From Mucilaginibacter sp. (GTDB lineage: Bacteria; Bacteroidota; Bacteroidia; Sphingobacteriales; Sphingobacteriaceae): a DNA stretch of 64,000 nucleotides. The notes below the pieces were generated by a model. It had not been told where the DNA came from. It worked only from the letters and a program-made list of their open reading frames with translations, and did no database searches. The position numbers and the translations under genes were made by a program. Positions within the stretch are counted from its first letter, which is position 1, and every line of letters begins with the position of its first letter. The stretch covers positions 244,691 to 308,690 of the forward strand of contig NZ_JANYGH010000055.1 of the NCBI RefSeq assembly GCF_025362475.1. The letters run 5' to 3'. Shown here piece by piece: positions 8,968-17,529 of the stretch.

Positions 8968-9627
8968 ATGGAGCAGAATTATTTAATCCCGAACCCAGCG
9001 CCAACTGTACCCGACCAGGAACGGGAACTGGCGATCTTATTCCTGGATATCCGGAACTTTACCCCCCTGATGGAAGCACAGCCAGGCCAAACCGTTATAC
9101 AGGTTGTTCGCCGTTTATTCACTACGTTCAACCAGGTAGTGAAGAATTTCGGGGGCCGGGTAGTAGAAGTTGCCGGGGACAGCCTGTACGTGGTGTTTGG
9201 TTTACAAACCGGGTTGAAAGAATCAGTGGATCATGCTTACCAGGCCGCTAAAGTTATGTTCCAGACCGTTAGTCTTTTCAATGAAGCTTACACCGAGCCC
9301 TTTTACGGCGGCCCGCTGGAAATCGGCGTAGGCTTACACGCCGGGAAGGTTTTCGTCGGCGAGTTTGGCTTAGATAACGGCCCTCAGTTATCGGTCATGG
9401 GCCTGCCCGTTAATATCGCTTCCAGGCTCCAGGCCAAAACCAAAGAGCTGGATAACGACCTGATCATTTCCGAATACGCCTACCAGTTATTATCCGGTGA
9501 CAAGGCCGTAGTCCGGCATGAAACAGTGAAACTGCAAGGCATTAGCCAGGGACAGCAAGTCCGCTTAGCGGGCAAATCCTACAGCGCCCGGCAAAACATG
9601 GATTATTTAATGGCAATATCCGGCTAA
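8968..9627 (+). CDS. Class III adenylate/guanylate cyclase homologue
   Basis: Soluble stand-alone cyclase homology domain of about 219 residues from the ATG at 8968 (an upstream in-frame ATG at 8920 would add 16 residues). Both metal-binding aspartates are present, Asp27 in LFLDIRNFT and Asp71 in AGDSLYVVF. The transition-state residues Asn149 and Arg153 are also present in VNIASR. The two residues that set purine specificity are unusual: Glu67 where adenylate cyclases have Lys, and Ser142 where they have Asp or Thr. ATP or GTP preference therefore cannot be assigned, and activity is uncertain. No sensory domain is fused. Confidence 0.85.
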   Translation: MEQNYLIPNPAPTVPDQERELAILFLDIRNFTPLMEAQPGQTVIQVVRRLFTTFNQVVKNFGGRVVEVAGDSLYVVFGLQTGLKESVDHAYQAAKVMFQTVSLFNEAYTEPFYGGPLEIGVGLHAGKVFVGEFGLDNGPQLSVMGLPVNIASRLQAKTKELDNDLIISEYAYQLLSGDKAVVRHETVKLQGISQGQQVRLAGKSYSARQNMDYLMAISG

Positions 9628-9717
9628 CATCCTTTAAATTCTCCGCAAACCTGCTGCCAATTTTCAGCCTTGCAGGGCGCTTATATCGAACAACCTTTAA
9701 CACCAGTCCAGTGCTTA

Positions 9718-11073
9718 TCAATCGCCTGCGACCTTTGTATTTCTTTTTACAGCAAGCGGATATTGCCGATCAACGCGATTGAGCTCAATATAAACCGAAT
9801 CTTTATGCCCATCTAATCCCTTTAAAATAAATCTGCCAGGCTTTGGGATCGTATAATTCAACACGGTCTTTTCACTGGTATCTGCGCGGTTTTTCAATGT
9901 GAATACGTGTTTAACGGTATCGACGTCATAACCATAAAACAGCCTGCCTATGTTACCGTAATACTCGGTAGTACGGATCTTATTTTGTGTGTTAAGTTTA
10001 AAAGGCCTGGCTACTTTAATGCTGATGGTATTGAATTTTTCAAAAACTACATTTTGCCAGCGCAGGCTATCGTTAGGAGAATATGGGATAAATCGGTTAT
10101 TTATCCTAAACTCATCCACATTATAAAACCCTGTAAAGCTTTCTACCCCATTATCCAACGGCAATTTAAATGTTTTACCCGCTGCGTAGAGCTTTTCGTA
10201 ATGATAACCCCGGTAAACGAGAAAAATAAAAATAAAACCAATTTTAAGTGCAATGCGCCCCACCCTCTTCCATTGCTGCGGAAAAACAGGCGGCCGGATA
10301 TAGCTAATCGCCGCCTCTTTGTGCTCGATAAGAAGCTGCCAGAATTTGGTCGAATCTTTTGCAAGCAGCAATAGGGATAATAATAACAGGTGCAGGCTCG
10401 CAAGCTCCACCCCGGCGTCATAACCAATATTTACAAACCAAATAGGGAGCAGTATAGCGATCATCATTAGGGCCCCCAATGTTGTAGTGCGCCTGAAAAG
10501 AATAAGAATAGTGGCCGTGAGTTCAAAGATGCCTGCAAAAACCTCAAAAAACGGAGATACCCCGGTTGTAAGCCAATATAGTTTTCCTGGTGTAAAATCT
10601 CCAAGACTGGTGTTTAACTGGCTGATGGTTGGAAAAGGCATTTGCACAGGGAATACTTTAGCAATAGCAAACCACGACATTCTTAAAACAATCTGGTATC
10701 TCACTAAAATAAAGAACCAGTTATAAAGGCCTCCATCACCGGTATTGAGATCTGCTACATTTTTATCCTTATTGATTTGCTTTTCAACCAATAACCAAAC
10801 TGTACCGGCAACCAAACAAATTAACAAAGTGATAAACCAGCCAATATAGTTTTTACCTCCCTGGCTGCTGAAGAACCAGGGATTATTTTGGCTAATCACA
10901 TCCAGCCATCTCCAGGGATAGTTTGCCACTGAAAAACCTGCATCAAAGTCCTGGCTGTAAAAGGAAGGAACAAGCGGTATAATAGTTACAGCGCCATAAA
11001 CGATAAATGTTCTTAAGAGAACCCGATTGTGCCATTTCCAGGCTAGGTGGGCAAAATTATTTGTATTTCTCAT
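9718..11073 (-). CDS. DoxX-like multi-pass membrane protein
   Basis: 451-residue inner-membrane protein. Its first ~290 residues hold several hydrophobic segments (for example FIVYGAVTIIPLVPSF, WFITLLICLVAGTVWLLV and LHLLLLSLLLLAK). A middle part resembles DoxX-type four-helix bundles (RMSWFAIAKVFP to LGALMMIAILLPIW). The last ~150 residues look like a soluble beta-rich domain. Its ATG overlaps the superoxide dismutase stop codon by one base (TAATG), so the two are translationally coupled. Known DoxX-type proteins can associate with membrane thiol and oxidative-stress systems that include SodA; that role here is inference only. Confidence 0.6.
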   Translation of the reverse strand: MRNTNNFAHLAWKWHNRVLLRTFIVYGAVTIIPLVPSFYSQDFDAGFSVANYPWRWLDVISQNNPWFFSSQGGKNYIGWFITLLICLVAGTVWLLVEKQINKDKNVADLNTGDGGLYNWFFILVRYQIVLRMSWFAIAKVFPVQMPFPTISQLNTSLGDFTPGKLYWLTTGVSPFFEVFAGIFELTATILILFRRTTTLGALMMIAILLPIWFVNIGYDAGVELASLHLLLLSLLLLAKDSTKFWQLLIEHKEAAISYIRPPVFPQQWKRVGRIALKIGFIFIFLVYRGYHYEKLYAAGKTFKLPLDNGVESFTGFYNVDEFRINNRFIPYSPNDSLRWQNVVFEKFNTISIKVARPFKLNTQNKIRTTEYYGNIGRLFYGYDVDTVKHVFTLKNRADTSEKTVLNYTIPKPGRFILKGLDGHKDSVYIELNRVDRQYPLAVKRNTKVAGD

Positions 11074-11807
11074 TAACCCAATCGTTTATTAACCTCGTTC
11101 CAGTTAATTACATTCCACCAACCGGCGATGTACTCATTACGCCTGTTCTGGTACTTTAGGTAATAAGCATGCTCCCAAACATCCAGTGCCAGTAAAGGCA
11201 CTCCCTTTACCGCAGCATTATCAAATAAGGGGTTATCCTGGTTGCCGGTAGATGCAATAGTTAATTTACCGTTCACATTTACCAACCATACCCAGCCCGA
11301 TCCAAAGCGGGTTAGCGCGGCTTGTGTAAATTGTTCTTTGAACTGTTCAACAGATCCAAATGCGGCATTCAAAGCATCTTTAATCCTGCCATCAGGCCCG
11401 GTTGGGTTTGGCGTAAGGCTTTGCCAAAAAAAATTGTGATTCCAGGCACCTCCGCCGTTATTACGTGCTTTGGGCGACAGCTGCGAAGCGTGATCAAAAA
11501 ATTCCTTTTCGGTAGTAAAGGTTAGCTTTTCGGCACCAATGGCCTCATTTACATTTTTGATGTAAGCGGCATGGTGCTTAGTATAATGTATTTCGTTTGT
11601 GAGCGCATCTATATGTGGCTCCAATGCTTTATAGTCAAAGCCCAGCGGAACCTGTGCAAACTTCAGCACATCGCCAGGTATGGTTGCTGCGCTTTTGGGA
11701 GATGCTAACGCGTTTTCGCTATTTAAAATCAGTGGACCGGTCACGGCTATGGCAACGGTTGCCTTTAAGGTATTTTCTATAAATTCTCTACGACTACTAT
11801 TTTTCAT
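11073..11807 (-). CDS. Exported Fe/Mn superoxide dismutase
   Basis: Superoxide dismutase of 244 residues with an added N-terminal export signal carrying a twin-arginine-like SRREF (residues 5-9). Metal ligands of the Fe/Mn family are all visible: His74 (EIHYTKHH), His124 (WNHNFFW), Asp209 and His213 (LDVWEHAYY). Cytosolic SODs lack such a leader, so this enzyme probably protects the periplasm. It is coupled to the DoxX-like gene. A terminator at 11841-11874 separates the pair from the DUF4397 gene upstream, so they probably have their own promoter. Confidence 0.93.
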   Translation of the reverse strand: MKNSSRREFIENTLKATVAIAVTGPLILNSENALASPKSAATIPGDVLKFAQVPLGFDYKALEPHIDALTNEIHYTKHHAAYIKNVNEAIGAEKLTFTTEKEFFDHASQLSPKARNNGGGAWNHNFFWQSLTPNPTGPDGRIKDALNAAFGSVEQFKEQFTQAALTRFGSGWVWLVNVNGKLTIASTGNQDNPLFDNAAVKGVPLLALDVWEHAYYLKYQNRRNEYIAGWWNVINWNEVNKRLG

Positions 11808-11840
11808 TATGATGATGTTGAATTATAAATTGATTGATTA

Positions 11841-11874
11841 AAAAATAAAGCCGCCCGGCCAAAACCGGGACGGC
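11841..11874 (-). terminator. Intrinsic terminator of the TlpA/TonB/DUF4397 operon
   Basis: On the minus strand GCCGTCCCGG (11874-11865) pairs with CCGGGCGGC (11858-11850), with one bulged base, around an A/T-containing loop. It is followed by a U-rich tract (11848-11841). It lies 48 bases past the DUF4397 stop codon and is likely the end of the long minus-strand unit. Confidence 0.8.
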
Positions 11875-11921
11875 CTCATCGGCACATCTATTAAATCACT
11901 GCTATTTGTGCTGTATTTTTG

Positions 11922-12752
11922 TTAATTATGGGTAATGATAGTAGCGCCAATAGCTGTGCTGCCGGGTGTTCCGTTGATATAAATGGTATATATTTTACCG
12001 GATGCTAAAGCAACATTACTTAACTTATCATTTAGTATGTTCACGACTGAATGATCTGCAGATTTACTGACAGAAAAATTAACCGTGCCAGCGTCAACAC
12101 TCACAAAGGGCCCAAGCGACCATGCGTTATATCCTGTTCCGGAAAGAACTGATCCACCGGCTCGACCATACACTGTATTGGTAAACAAGGCGGTTTGCCC
12201 GGCTATTCCAAAATCAACGGCGGCATTGCCGGGTGCCAGATGCACAAATCTTACTTTGGCTTTGCCGGCAGCCGGCGCACTCAGGTCGTCATAAAACAGG
12301 ATGAGCGAATCGGCAGTAGCCTTGGTGTTTTTCACTGCGAATACAGTATGATAGTAAGCGGCTATAGGCCCGTTAGGGCCGCCTGTTGTTGTAAAAGCGG
12401 CACTGTTGCCAAACTGGCGCGATGCTTTGTATGAGGTGTTGGTACCCTCCGTAAAATTGATCTGCACATCGCCAAATTGGGTATCAAGGTAATCTGTTTT
12501 GGCATTTACGGCTACAGCGGCTTTGGTTACCTGTGTGGTATAAGTCCAAAACTGGATACCTGCATTTACCGGCCTTGCATTTACAAAGCTGATATGAGCA
12601 GCAAGCGCGGGTCTATTGGCATCGTTGATGTTCAGGTAATCTGTTTTTTTGCAGGAAGAGGCCAATAATAATATGCCCGCAAACAGTAAAGTTAACTTGT
12701 ATGGTGTCGGCCTTAGCGCCAACCTGTATATTTTATTATAATTGTTATTCAT
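11922..12752 (-). CDS. DUF4397-domain lipoprotein
   Basis: 276-residue outer-surface or periplasmic lipoprotein candidate. The start at 12752 gives a signal with a clear lipobox, LLLASSCKK, whose cysteine lies near residue 34. The remainder is beta-rich with repeated Val/Asn strands (ISFVNARPVNAGIQFW, VRFVHLAPGNAAVDFG) typical of DUF4397. It begins only 10 bp after the TonB receptor stop codon, so the two form a receptor plus surface-lipoprotein pair similar in layout, but not in family, to SusC/SusD. The ligand is unknown. Confidence 0.8.
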   Translation of the reverse strand: MNNNYNKIYRLALRPTPYKLTLLFAGILLLASSCKKTDYLNINDANRPALAAHISFVNARPVNAGIQFWTYTTQVTKAAVAVNAKTDYLDTQFGDVQINFTEGTNTSYKASRQFGNSAAFTTTGGPNGPIAAYYHTVFAVKNTKATADSLILFYDDLSAPAAGKAKVRFVHLAPGNAAVDFGIAGQTALFTNTVYGRAGGSVLSGTGYNAWSLGPFVSVDAGTVNFSVSKSADHSVVNILNDKLSNVALASGKIYTIYINGTPGSTAIGATIITHN

Positions 12753-12762
12753 GATTTGCAGC

Positions 12763-15528
12763 TTATAAATGAGCAGATAGTTTAATAAATGGCTGGATGC
12801 CCGCGCTGCCGTTTTGGATACCAACAACGGTAGGATTGCGTAAACCAGCTATGGATGGATCGGTATAATCTCCAACGATATTGAACACGTTGTTTACACC
12901 GGCGGTAGCCTGTAGTTTGGCTGTGAATTTATAGCCTATGGATAGATCTGTCACCCAGATTGGTTTCAGGTTCTGGTAAAAGTAAACCGGGTTAAGCGGA
13001 TCGGCAGCGCTCAGCAGCGATGCGGTGGTTACCTTACCAAAGTAAACGGTGCGCAGTAAGAAGGTGAATTTATCCAAACTATAAATGCCCTGAAGATTGA
13101 TCTTTTGTGCTGGGATATTAGTGGTAACCCTGGCCCTTTCTCCCGGGCTTAGTATCACATTCTTATACGCTTCTAATCCCTTTGGAGTATTTACTTTAGT
13201 CACTTCGTTTTTGGAAAAGTTCCCGCCGAAAAGGAAGTTGATATTGCCTTTATCTAACAATACCTTATAGCTGCCGGTAAATTCTATACCCCTGGTACGG
13301 GTGCTGAATTCATTGTAAAAGAAATTTGCCTGCGCTGCACCTGTCTGTTGGAAAAGGGTTTTAACATCTGCAGGAAGATTGGCATCAGTGGAGGTAAAGT
13401 TGCCGGTGTTACCTACCCTGTTATCTATCTTGATCAGGTAGGCGTCCACGGTCAGTTCTACATTACTGCCGGGTGCCGAGGTAAGGCCCAGCGCGTATCC
13501 TTTTGATTTTTCGGGCGTTAATTTAGGGATACCCAATGCCCTTGCCGCCGCGCTTTGATTAGATGCTGTTAAAATATCAACTCCCCTGCCCTGCTGAAAC
13601 GTAGTAGAAACTGAGGTGTAATAAGATTGTGCCAGGTCTGGTGCCCGGAAGCCTGTATTGGCCGATCCACGGATATTCAACCACCTGGCAAAACTGTAAC
13701 GGGTGGCAGCCTTCCAGGTAAACACATTGCCGAAATCGGAAAAATATTCTGCACGACCAGCACCCGATATCAGCCATGCTTTGGTTACATTCAGTTCCAC
13801 ATCAGCGTAGCCGGCGGTTACAGAACGGCTGACGTTCACCGCATTCTCGGGCCGGAAACCCAGGTGGATCTGCGAACCGGCGGCGAGGCCGTTCAGCGAA
13901 GTTACGCCAGCATTTGATAAGTAAGCAATACCGCCAACAGTAGTGTCAACATCCACAATAGTGCGTTGGTCTGCCTTGGAATAAGAGCCTTCCTCGCCTG
14001 CTATGATCTGGAAACTTTCTATCCGGTGCTGCGCGCCAAAGGCTACGTTTAACCCTTTTAAAACCTTTTCAAAGTAGCGGCTAAAGTCGAGCCCTGTGGT
14101 GTTTTGGCCTGCGTTATATCTGCCCGCATCAAAGCTGGTCGGGCTTTTCAATCCAAGGCTGGCGTTTAATGAATTATCCACCCGGTTGGTGAAACTATTC
14201 TTTCCAAATACGTTGGATAGATCTACATTCCAATCGCCAACCTTGCCTTTTATACCCACAGCTATTGAACCGTCAACAATGTTATTTTCCATGGCCGGTA
14301 AAAAACCATCCGGGTAAATAAAGTTATTGTTCCGCGATGTCCATCCGGGTAAACGGTAAACGGCGGTAAACTGGGAATTACGGCTGCTGATACCACCGAA
14401 TGCGTATATATCTGTGGTTTTATTTAATGGAAAGCCAGCGTTGAAAGACAGCAATGCGTCCTGGCCTGCATTGGACCCGCCGCCACGCTGATCAAAAAAA
14501 TGACGGTCAATGCCGCGGCTTTTTAAAATGGCATCATCAATTTCTTTAGTATAAATAGCATCATAAGCGCGCGTATTTGCACCGCCGCCATAAATGGGCC
14601 CGTTATATAATCCGGCATTGGCTCTTCCTGCTGGCAACGCGATGGCCTGCGTTGCGTATTCAGCAGTGGCATTAATATAACCTCCTGTGCTGCCTAAGCC
14701 AACACCATAATTTACGCTTGTACGCGTTGTTGCACCGTCACCACGCCTGCGGGTGCTTCCTGATGTATTAACGGCCAGGTCATCCGTTTTTTTCTTAAGT
14801 ACGATATTGATCACGCCCGCAATCGCATCAGATCCATATTGAGCTGCCGCGCCGTCGCGCAGGATCTCAATCCTATCGATAGAACCTGATGGAATAGAAT
14901 TTAAATCGTACCCGGTTGATCCATTGCCCAGGCCGCCATAATTTACGTTAGCGCTTTTATGCCTGCGCTTGCCATTTACTAAAACCAATACCTGGTCGGG
15001 CCCCAGACCGCGAAGCTGGGCTAAACTAAGTGCCGAACCGGCATCACCGGCATTACTTCCGTTAACGGAGTGGAAAGAAGGCGAAATATATTGCAGCAAC
15101 TGCGTTACGCTCACCTGCGGTGCAGATTCCAGCAAAGGCTTGATATCGATAATATCGACAGCCGAAGCCGAATTAAGCTTGGTGCGGTTGGCATTACGCG
15201 AACCGATGATCTGCACCTCGTTAAGATCATTACCTGCAGGCTTAAGCACTATTTTAAACTCTTTTAGTCCGTCAATCTCTACTTCCTGGCTTTCGTATCC
15301 TAAAAATGAAAACACCAGGTACTTGCCATTGCGTACTACGATACTAAAAGTACCGTCGGCTTTGGTAACCGCGCCTTCATTTAATCCTTTAATGCGTATA
15401 GATACGCCCGGTAATGGGGCTTTATCATCGGCAGCGGTGACTATTCCGCTAACCGTTCGTTTTTGTGCGAATATATTTTGCCCGTAAGCGAGGCTGAAAA
15501 ATATAAGCAGGAGTACAATTTTCTTCAT
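12763..15528 (-). CDS. TonB-dependent outer membrane receptor
   Basis: 921-residue receptor. It has a signal peptide (ending IFAQ), a carboxypeptidase-regulatory-like domain (residues ~23-95), a plug domain with the conserved DQVLVLVNGKRRHKSA and LRDGAAAQYGSDAIAGVINI segments, and a 22-strand-type barrel to the C-terminus. It lacks the length and partner expected of SusC, so it is a general TonB receptor. It sits downstream of the S-box-controlled TlpA genes, next to YceI and cytochrome c peroxidase. Uptake of a sulfur- or metal-containing ligand is my inference from that context; the sequence does not reveal the substrate. Confidence 0.93.
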   Translation of the reverse strand: MKKIVLLLIFFSLAYGQNIFAQKRTVSGIVTAADDKAPLPGVSIRIKGLNEGAVTKADGTFSIVVRNGKYLVFSFLGYESQEVEIDGLKEFKIVLKPAGNDLNEVQIIGSRNANRTKLNSASAVDIIDIKPLLESAPQVSVTQLLQYISPSFHSVNGSNAGDAGSALSLAQLRGLGPDQVLVLVNGKRRHKSANVNYGGLGNGSTGYDLNSIPSGSIDRIEILRDGAAAQYGSDAIAGVINIVLKKKTDDLAVNTSGSTRRRGDGATTRTSVNYGVGLGSTGGYINATAEYATQAIALPAGRANAGLYNGPIYGGGANTRAYDAIYTKEIDDAILKSRGIDRHFFDQRGGGSNAGQDALLSFNAGFPLNKTTDIYAFGGISSRNSQFTAVYRLPGWTSRNNNFIYPDGFLPAMENNIVDGSIAVGIKGKVGDWNVDLSNVFGKNSFTNRVDNSLNASLGLKSPTSFDAGRYNAGQNTTGLDFSRYFEKVLKGLNVAFGAQHRIESFQIIAGEEGSYSKADQRTIVDVDTTVGGIAYLSNAGVTSLNGLAAGSQIHLGFRPENAVNVSRSVTAGYADVELNVTKAWLISGAGRAEYFSDFGNVFTWKAATRYSFARWLNIRGSANTGFRAPDLAQSYYTSVSTTFQQGRGVDILTASNQSAAARALGIPKLTPEKSKGYALGLTSAPGSNVELTVDAYLIKIDNRVGNTGNFTSTDANLPADVKTLFQQTGAAQANFFYNEFSTRTRGIEFTGSYKVLLDKGNINFLFGGNFSKNEVTKVNTPKGLEAYKNVILSPGERARVTTNIPAQKINLQGIYSLDKFTFLLRTVYFGKVTTASLLSAADPLNPVYFYQNLKPIWVTDLSIGYKFTAKLQATAGVNNVFNIVGDYTDPSIAGLRNPTVVGIQNGSAGIQPFIKLSAHL

Positions 15529-15633
15529 TTTACAATAGTTTTAGACAAAGCGGTGGCTATAGCAGGTATTTTTTCTGCCCTGCATACGCAATCGATGTCC
15601 GTGATTAATTAATTATTTAAAGGGGGAATTATT

Positions 15634-16596
15634 TCAGTTTGAAGCGAATTTCTGTTTAAAACGATCGTCGGTAAGTGCTTTCAAAAATTCAACTATATCG
15701 TTTATTTCTCCGTCATTCAGGTTCAAAGGCTTATCTAACGACAGGTCGCGGTTGATGCCATCCTTAACAATAAGAGATGGATTGTTATAATATTCAACCA
15801 CGCTTTTCAATGTTTTAAACTTTCCGTTATGCATATAGGGAGCGGTAACCGCAACATTGCGCAGGCTCGGTATCTTAAATTCGCCATCTTCCGTTTTGTT
15901 GTTAGTGATCTTTGAACGGCCCGGATCATTCAGATCTTTACCATTGTACAGCCCTATGCTTTTAAACCTATCGGCCGTAAAATCTTCGCCCGAGTGGCAG
16001 TTGTTACAATTGGCCTTACCAATAAACAAGAGGCGGCCACGGGCTGCAGATGCGGTTAAGGCGTTATCGTCGCCATTAATATAACGATCATATGGGCTGT
16101 TTGAGGTTTCAAGCGTCCGCTCAAAGGAGGCGATGGCCTTCAACAGATTATCTTTGGTGGGTGTTGATTTAAATATCTTTTGAAATGCATCAGCGTAGTA
16201 TTTATTTTCATTTAATTTCTTTACGGCATCTTCAATAGGAAGCCCCATTTCTGTAGCCGATGTGATAGGCCCCAGAGCCTGTTCTTCCAGGGAAGATGCG
16301 CGTCCATCCCAAAAAAGGTGTGGCCGGCCCGAAAGATTAGTCAATCCGGGTGAGTTTCTTGACGTAAGGTTACCTTTTATGCCAATGCTAAACGTAGCGG
16401 TATCGGCAAATGCAAACTCCGGTTTATGGCATGAGGAGCAGCTGATGGTATTATCACCAGATAGTATTGGGTCAAAAAATAATTTTTCGCCCAATTGCTC
16501 TTTTGTTTGCACATCATCTTTGGTGCCCACAAAACTCATAAAGCTTATCAATGTACTGATAGCTATAATAACCAGAAGTATATTTCCTTTTTTCAT
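15634..16596 (-). CDS. Diheme cytochrome c peroxidase
   Basis: MauG/CcpA-type diheme peroxidase of 320 residues from the ATG at 16596, which starts directly before a signal anchor (MKKGNILLVIIAISTLISFM). Heme sites are CSSCH (Cys53-His57) and CNNCH (Cys197-His201). The family segments FFDPILSGDNTISCSSCH and SLRNVAVTAPYMHNG are intact. It reduces hydrogen peroxide in the periplasm using electrons from small c-type cytochromes. It lies between YceI and a TonB receptor in the same minus-strand unit, which suggests peroxide defence linked to the transport or thiol chemistry of this cluster. Confidence 0.93.
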   Translation of the reverse strand: MKKGNILLVIIAISTLISFMSFVGTKDDVQTKEQLGEKLFFDPILSGDNTISCSSCHKPEFAFADTATFSIGIKGNLTSRNSPGLTNLSGRPHLFWDGRASSLEEQALGPITSATEMGLPIEDAVKKLNENKYYADAFQKIFKSTPTKDNLLKAIASFERTLETSNSPYDRYINGDDNALTASAARGRLLFIGKANCNNCHSGEDFTADRFKSIGLYNGKDLNDPGRSKITNNKTEDGEFKIPSLRNVAVTAPYMHNGKFKTLKSVVEYYNNPSLIVKDGINRDLSLDKPLNLNDGEINDIVEFLKALTDDRFKQKFASN

Positions 16597-16634
16597 ATCC
16601 TTATGCATTCATATTGCTGCCGATAAGCCTGTCC

Positions 16635-16676
16635 GGATCTTTGCCGGGGTACCCAATGCGCCCCGGCTCCTGATCC
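16635..16676. repeat. Compound hairpin upstream of the peroxidase gene
   Basis: GGATC (16635-16639) pairs with GATCC (16672-16676), enclosing GCCGGGG (16643-16649) paired with CCCCGGC (16661-16667). It lies within the 197-bp gap between YceI and the peroxidase gene. There is no T-tract, so it is more likely an mRNA-processing or stabilising structure than a terminator. Confidence 0.55.
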
Positions 16677-16793
16677 GTTTCCAAACTTTACGCGAGTTTT
16701 TAAATGCTATTTTTAGTCAAAACAATGGCCATCCACCTAAAATGGTGGCTATAATTTTATCAGATCTTTAAAATTTGTTAGCTCAGTAAAAGC

Positions 16794-17462
16794 TTATTGC
16801 GCGCTGGCGTTAAGGTTTACGTTTAAATCAAAATCATCGTAGATCACCTTATCACCCAGGTTTTCAAAAAAGTTTTTTGAGCGGAATTTGATATCGTACT
16901 TGGTACGATCGATAGTGATCTTTGCAGTAGCAGCCAGCTTCTTGCCATTAACTGTTACCGTTGCCGGGAAGCTCACATCATTGGTAATCCCTTTTATAGT
17001 AAGCTTACCTTTAACATCGTATTGGTTTCCTGAAGTTTTTGTGGCTGATGAGATCACAAAATTAGCCTTAGGGAATTTTTCTGTATTGAAAAAAGTCTCG
17101 CTTTTTAAAGTACTAACCAATTTATCGTTTGATGCCTGGTCGGTAAGGTCAGCATCGGTGATGGTATTAAGGTCGATATCGAAGCTGCCACCTTTAAGCA
17201 CATTATTTTCAATGGCAAAGTTGCCGTTGCTTACTTTTACTTCGCCGTTATGATCGCCTGTAGCTTTTTTTGCGGCCCAGGTAAGTTTGCTGCTTTCATT
17301 ATCGACTTTAAAGGTTGATATTTTTAATTTTTTATTTGATGTAACGGTTTTGATGGTGGCAGCCCTGCCTTTAGTTAGTTTAACACTTTTAATAGTTGAT
17401 GGTGTAAACGCGGTTAGCGATACGAATGCTGTAAATAATACAGCGCCTGATAATTTAGTCAT
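16794..17462 (-). CDS. YceI-family periplasmic protein
   Basis: 222-residue YceI-like lipocalin-fold protein with an N-terminal signal (MTKLSGAVLFTAFVSLTAFT). The family pattern is clear: FKVDNESSKLTWAAKKATGDHNG at the start of the domain, FNTEKFPKANFVIS in the middle and KGKLTIKGITNDVSFPATV near the end. YceI proteins bind long isoprenoid-like lipids in a hydrophobic tunnel and are often co-expressed with cytochromes. It follows the second TlpA gene by 67 bp, with a hairpin in the gap. Confidence 0.92.
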   Translation of the reverse strand: MTKLSGAVLFTAFVSLTAFTPSTIKSVKLTKGRAATIKTVTSNKKLKISTFKVDNESSKLTWAAKKATGDHNGEVKVSNGNFAIENNVLKGGSFDIDLNTITDADLTDQASNDKLVSTLKSETFFNTEKFPKANFVISSATKTSGNQYDVKGKLTIKGITNDVSFPATVTVNGKKLAATAKITIDRTKYDIKFRSKNFFENLGDKVIYDDFDLNVNLNASAQ

Positions 17463-17489
17463 GGTGGTTTTTTTACTTGTTTTAGTGAA

Positions 17490-17517
17490 CCCGGTAAGGC
17501 TGTAACCCCTTACCGGG
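17490..17517. repeat. Perfect 10-bp intercistronic hairpin
   Basis: CCCGGTAAGG (17490-17499) and CCTTACCGGG (17508-17517) form a perfect stem with an 8-base loop between the second TlpA gene and YceI. There is no T-tract on the minus strand, which argues for an mRNA stabiliser or partial terminator that sets relative expression within the operon. Confidence 0.7.
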
Positions 17518-17529
17518 ATTTAATTTAGT

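Noticed and set aside
12763..15528. TonB receptor plus DUF4397 lipoprotein as a SusCD pair
   Set aside because: The receptor is shorter than SusC and the lipoprotein is DUF4397, not a SusD-like helical protein.
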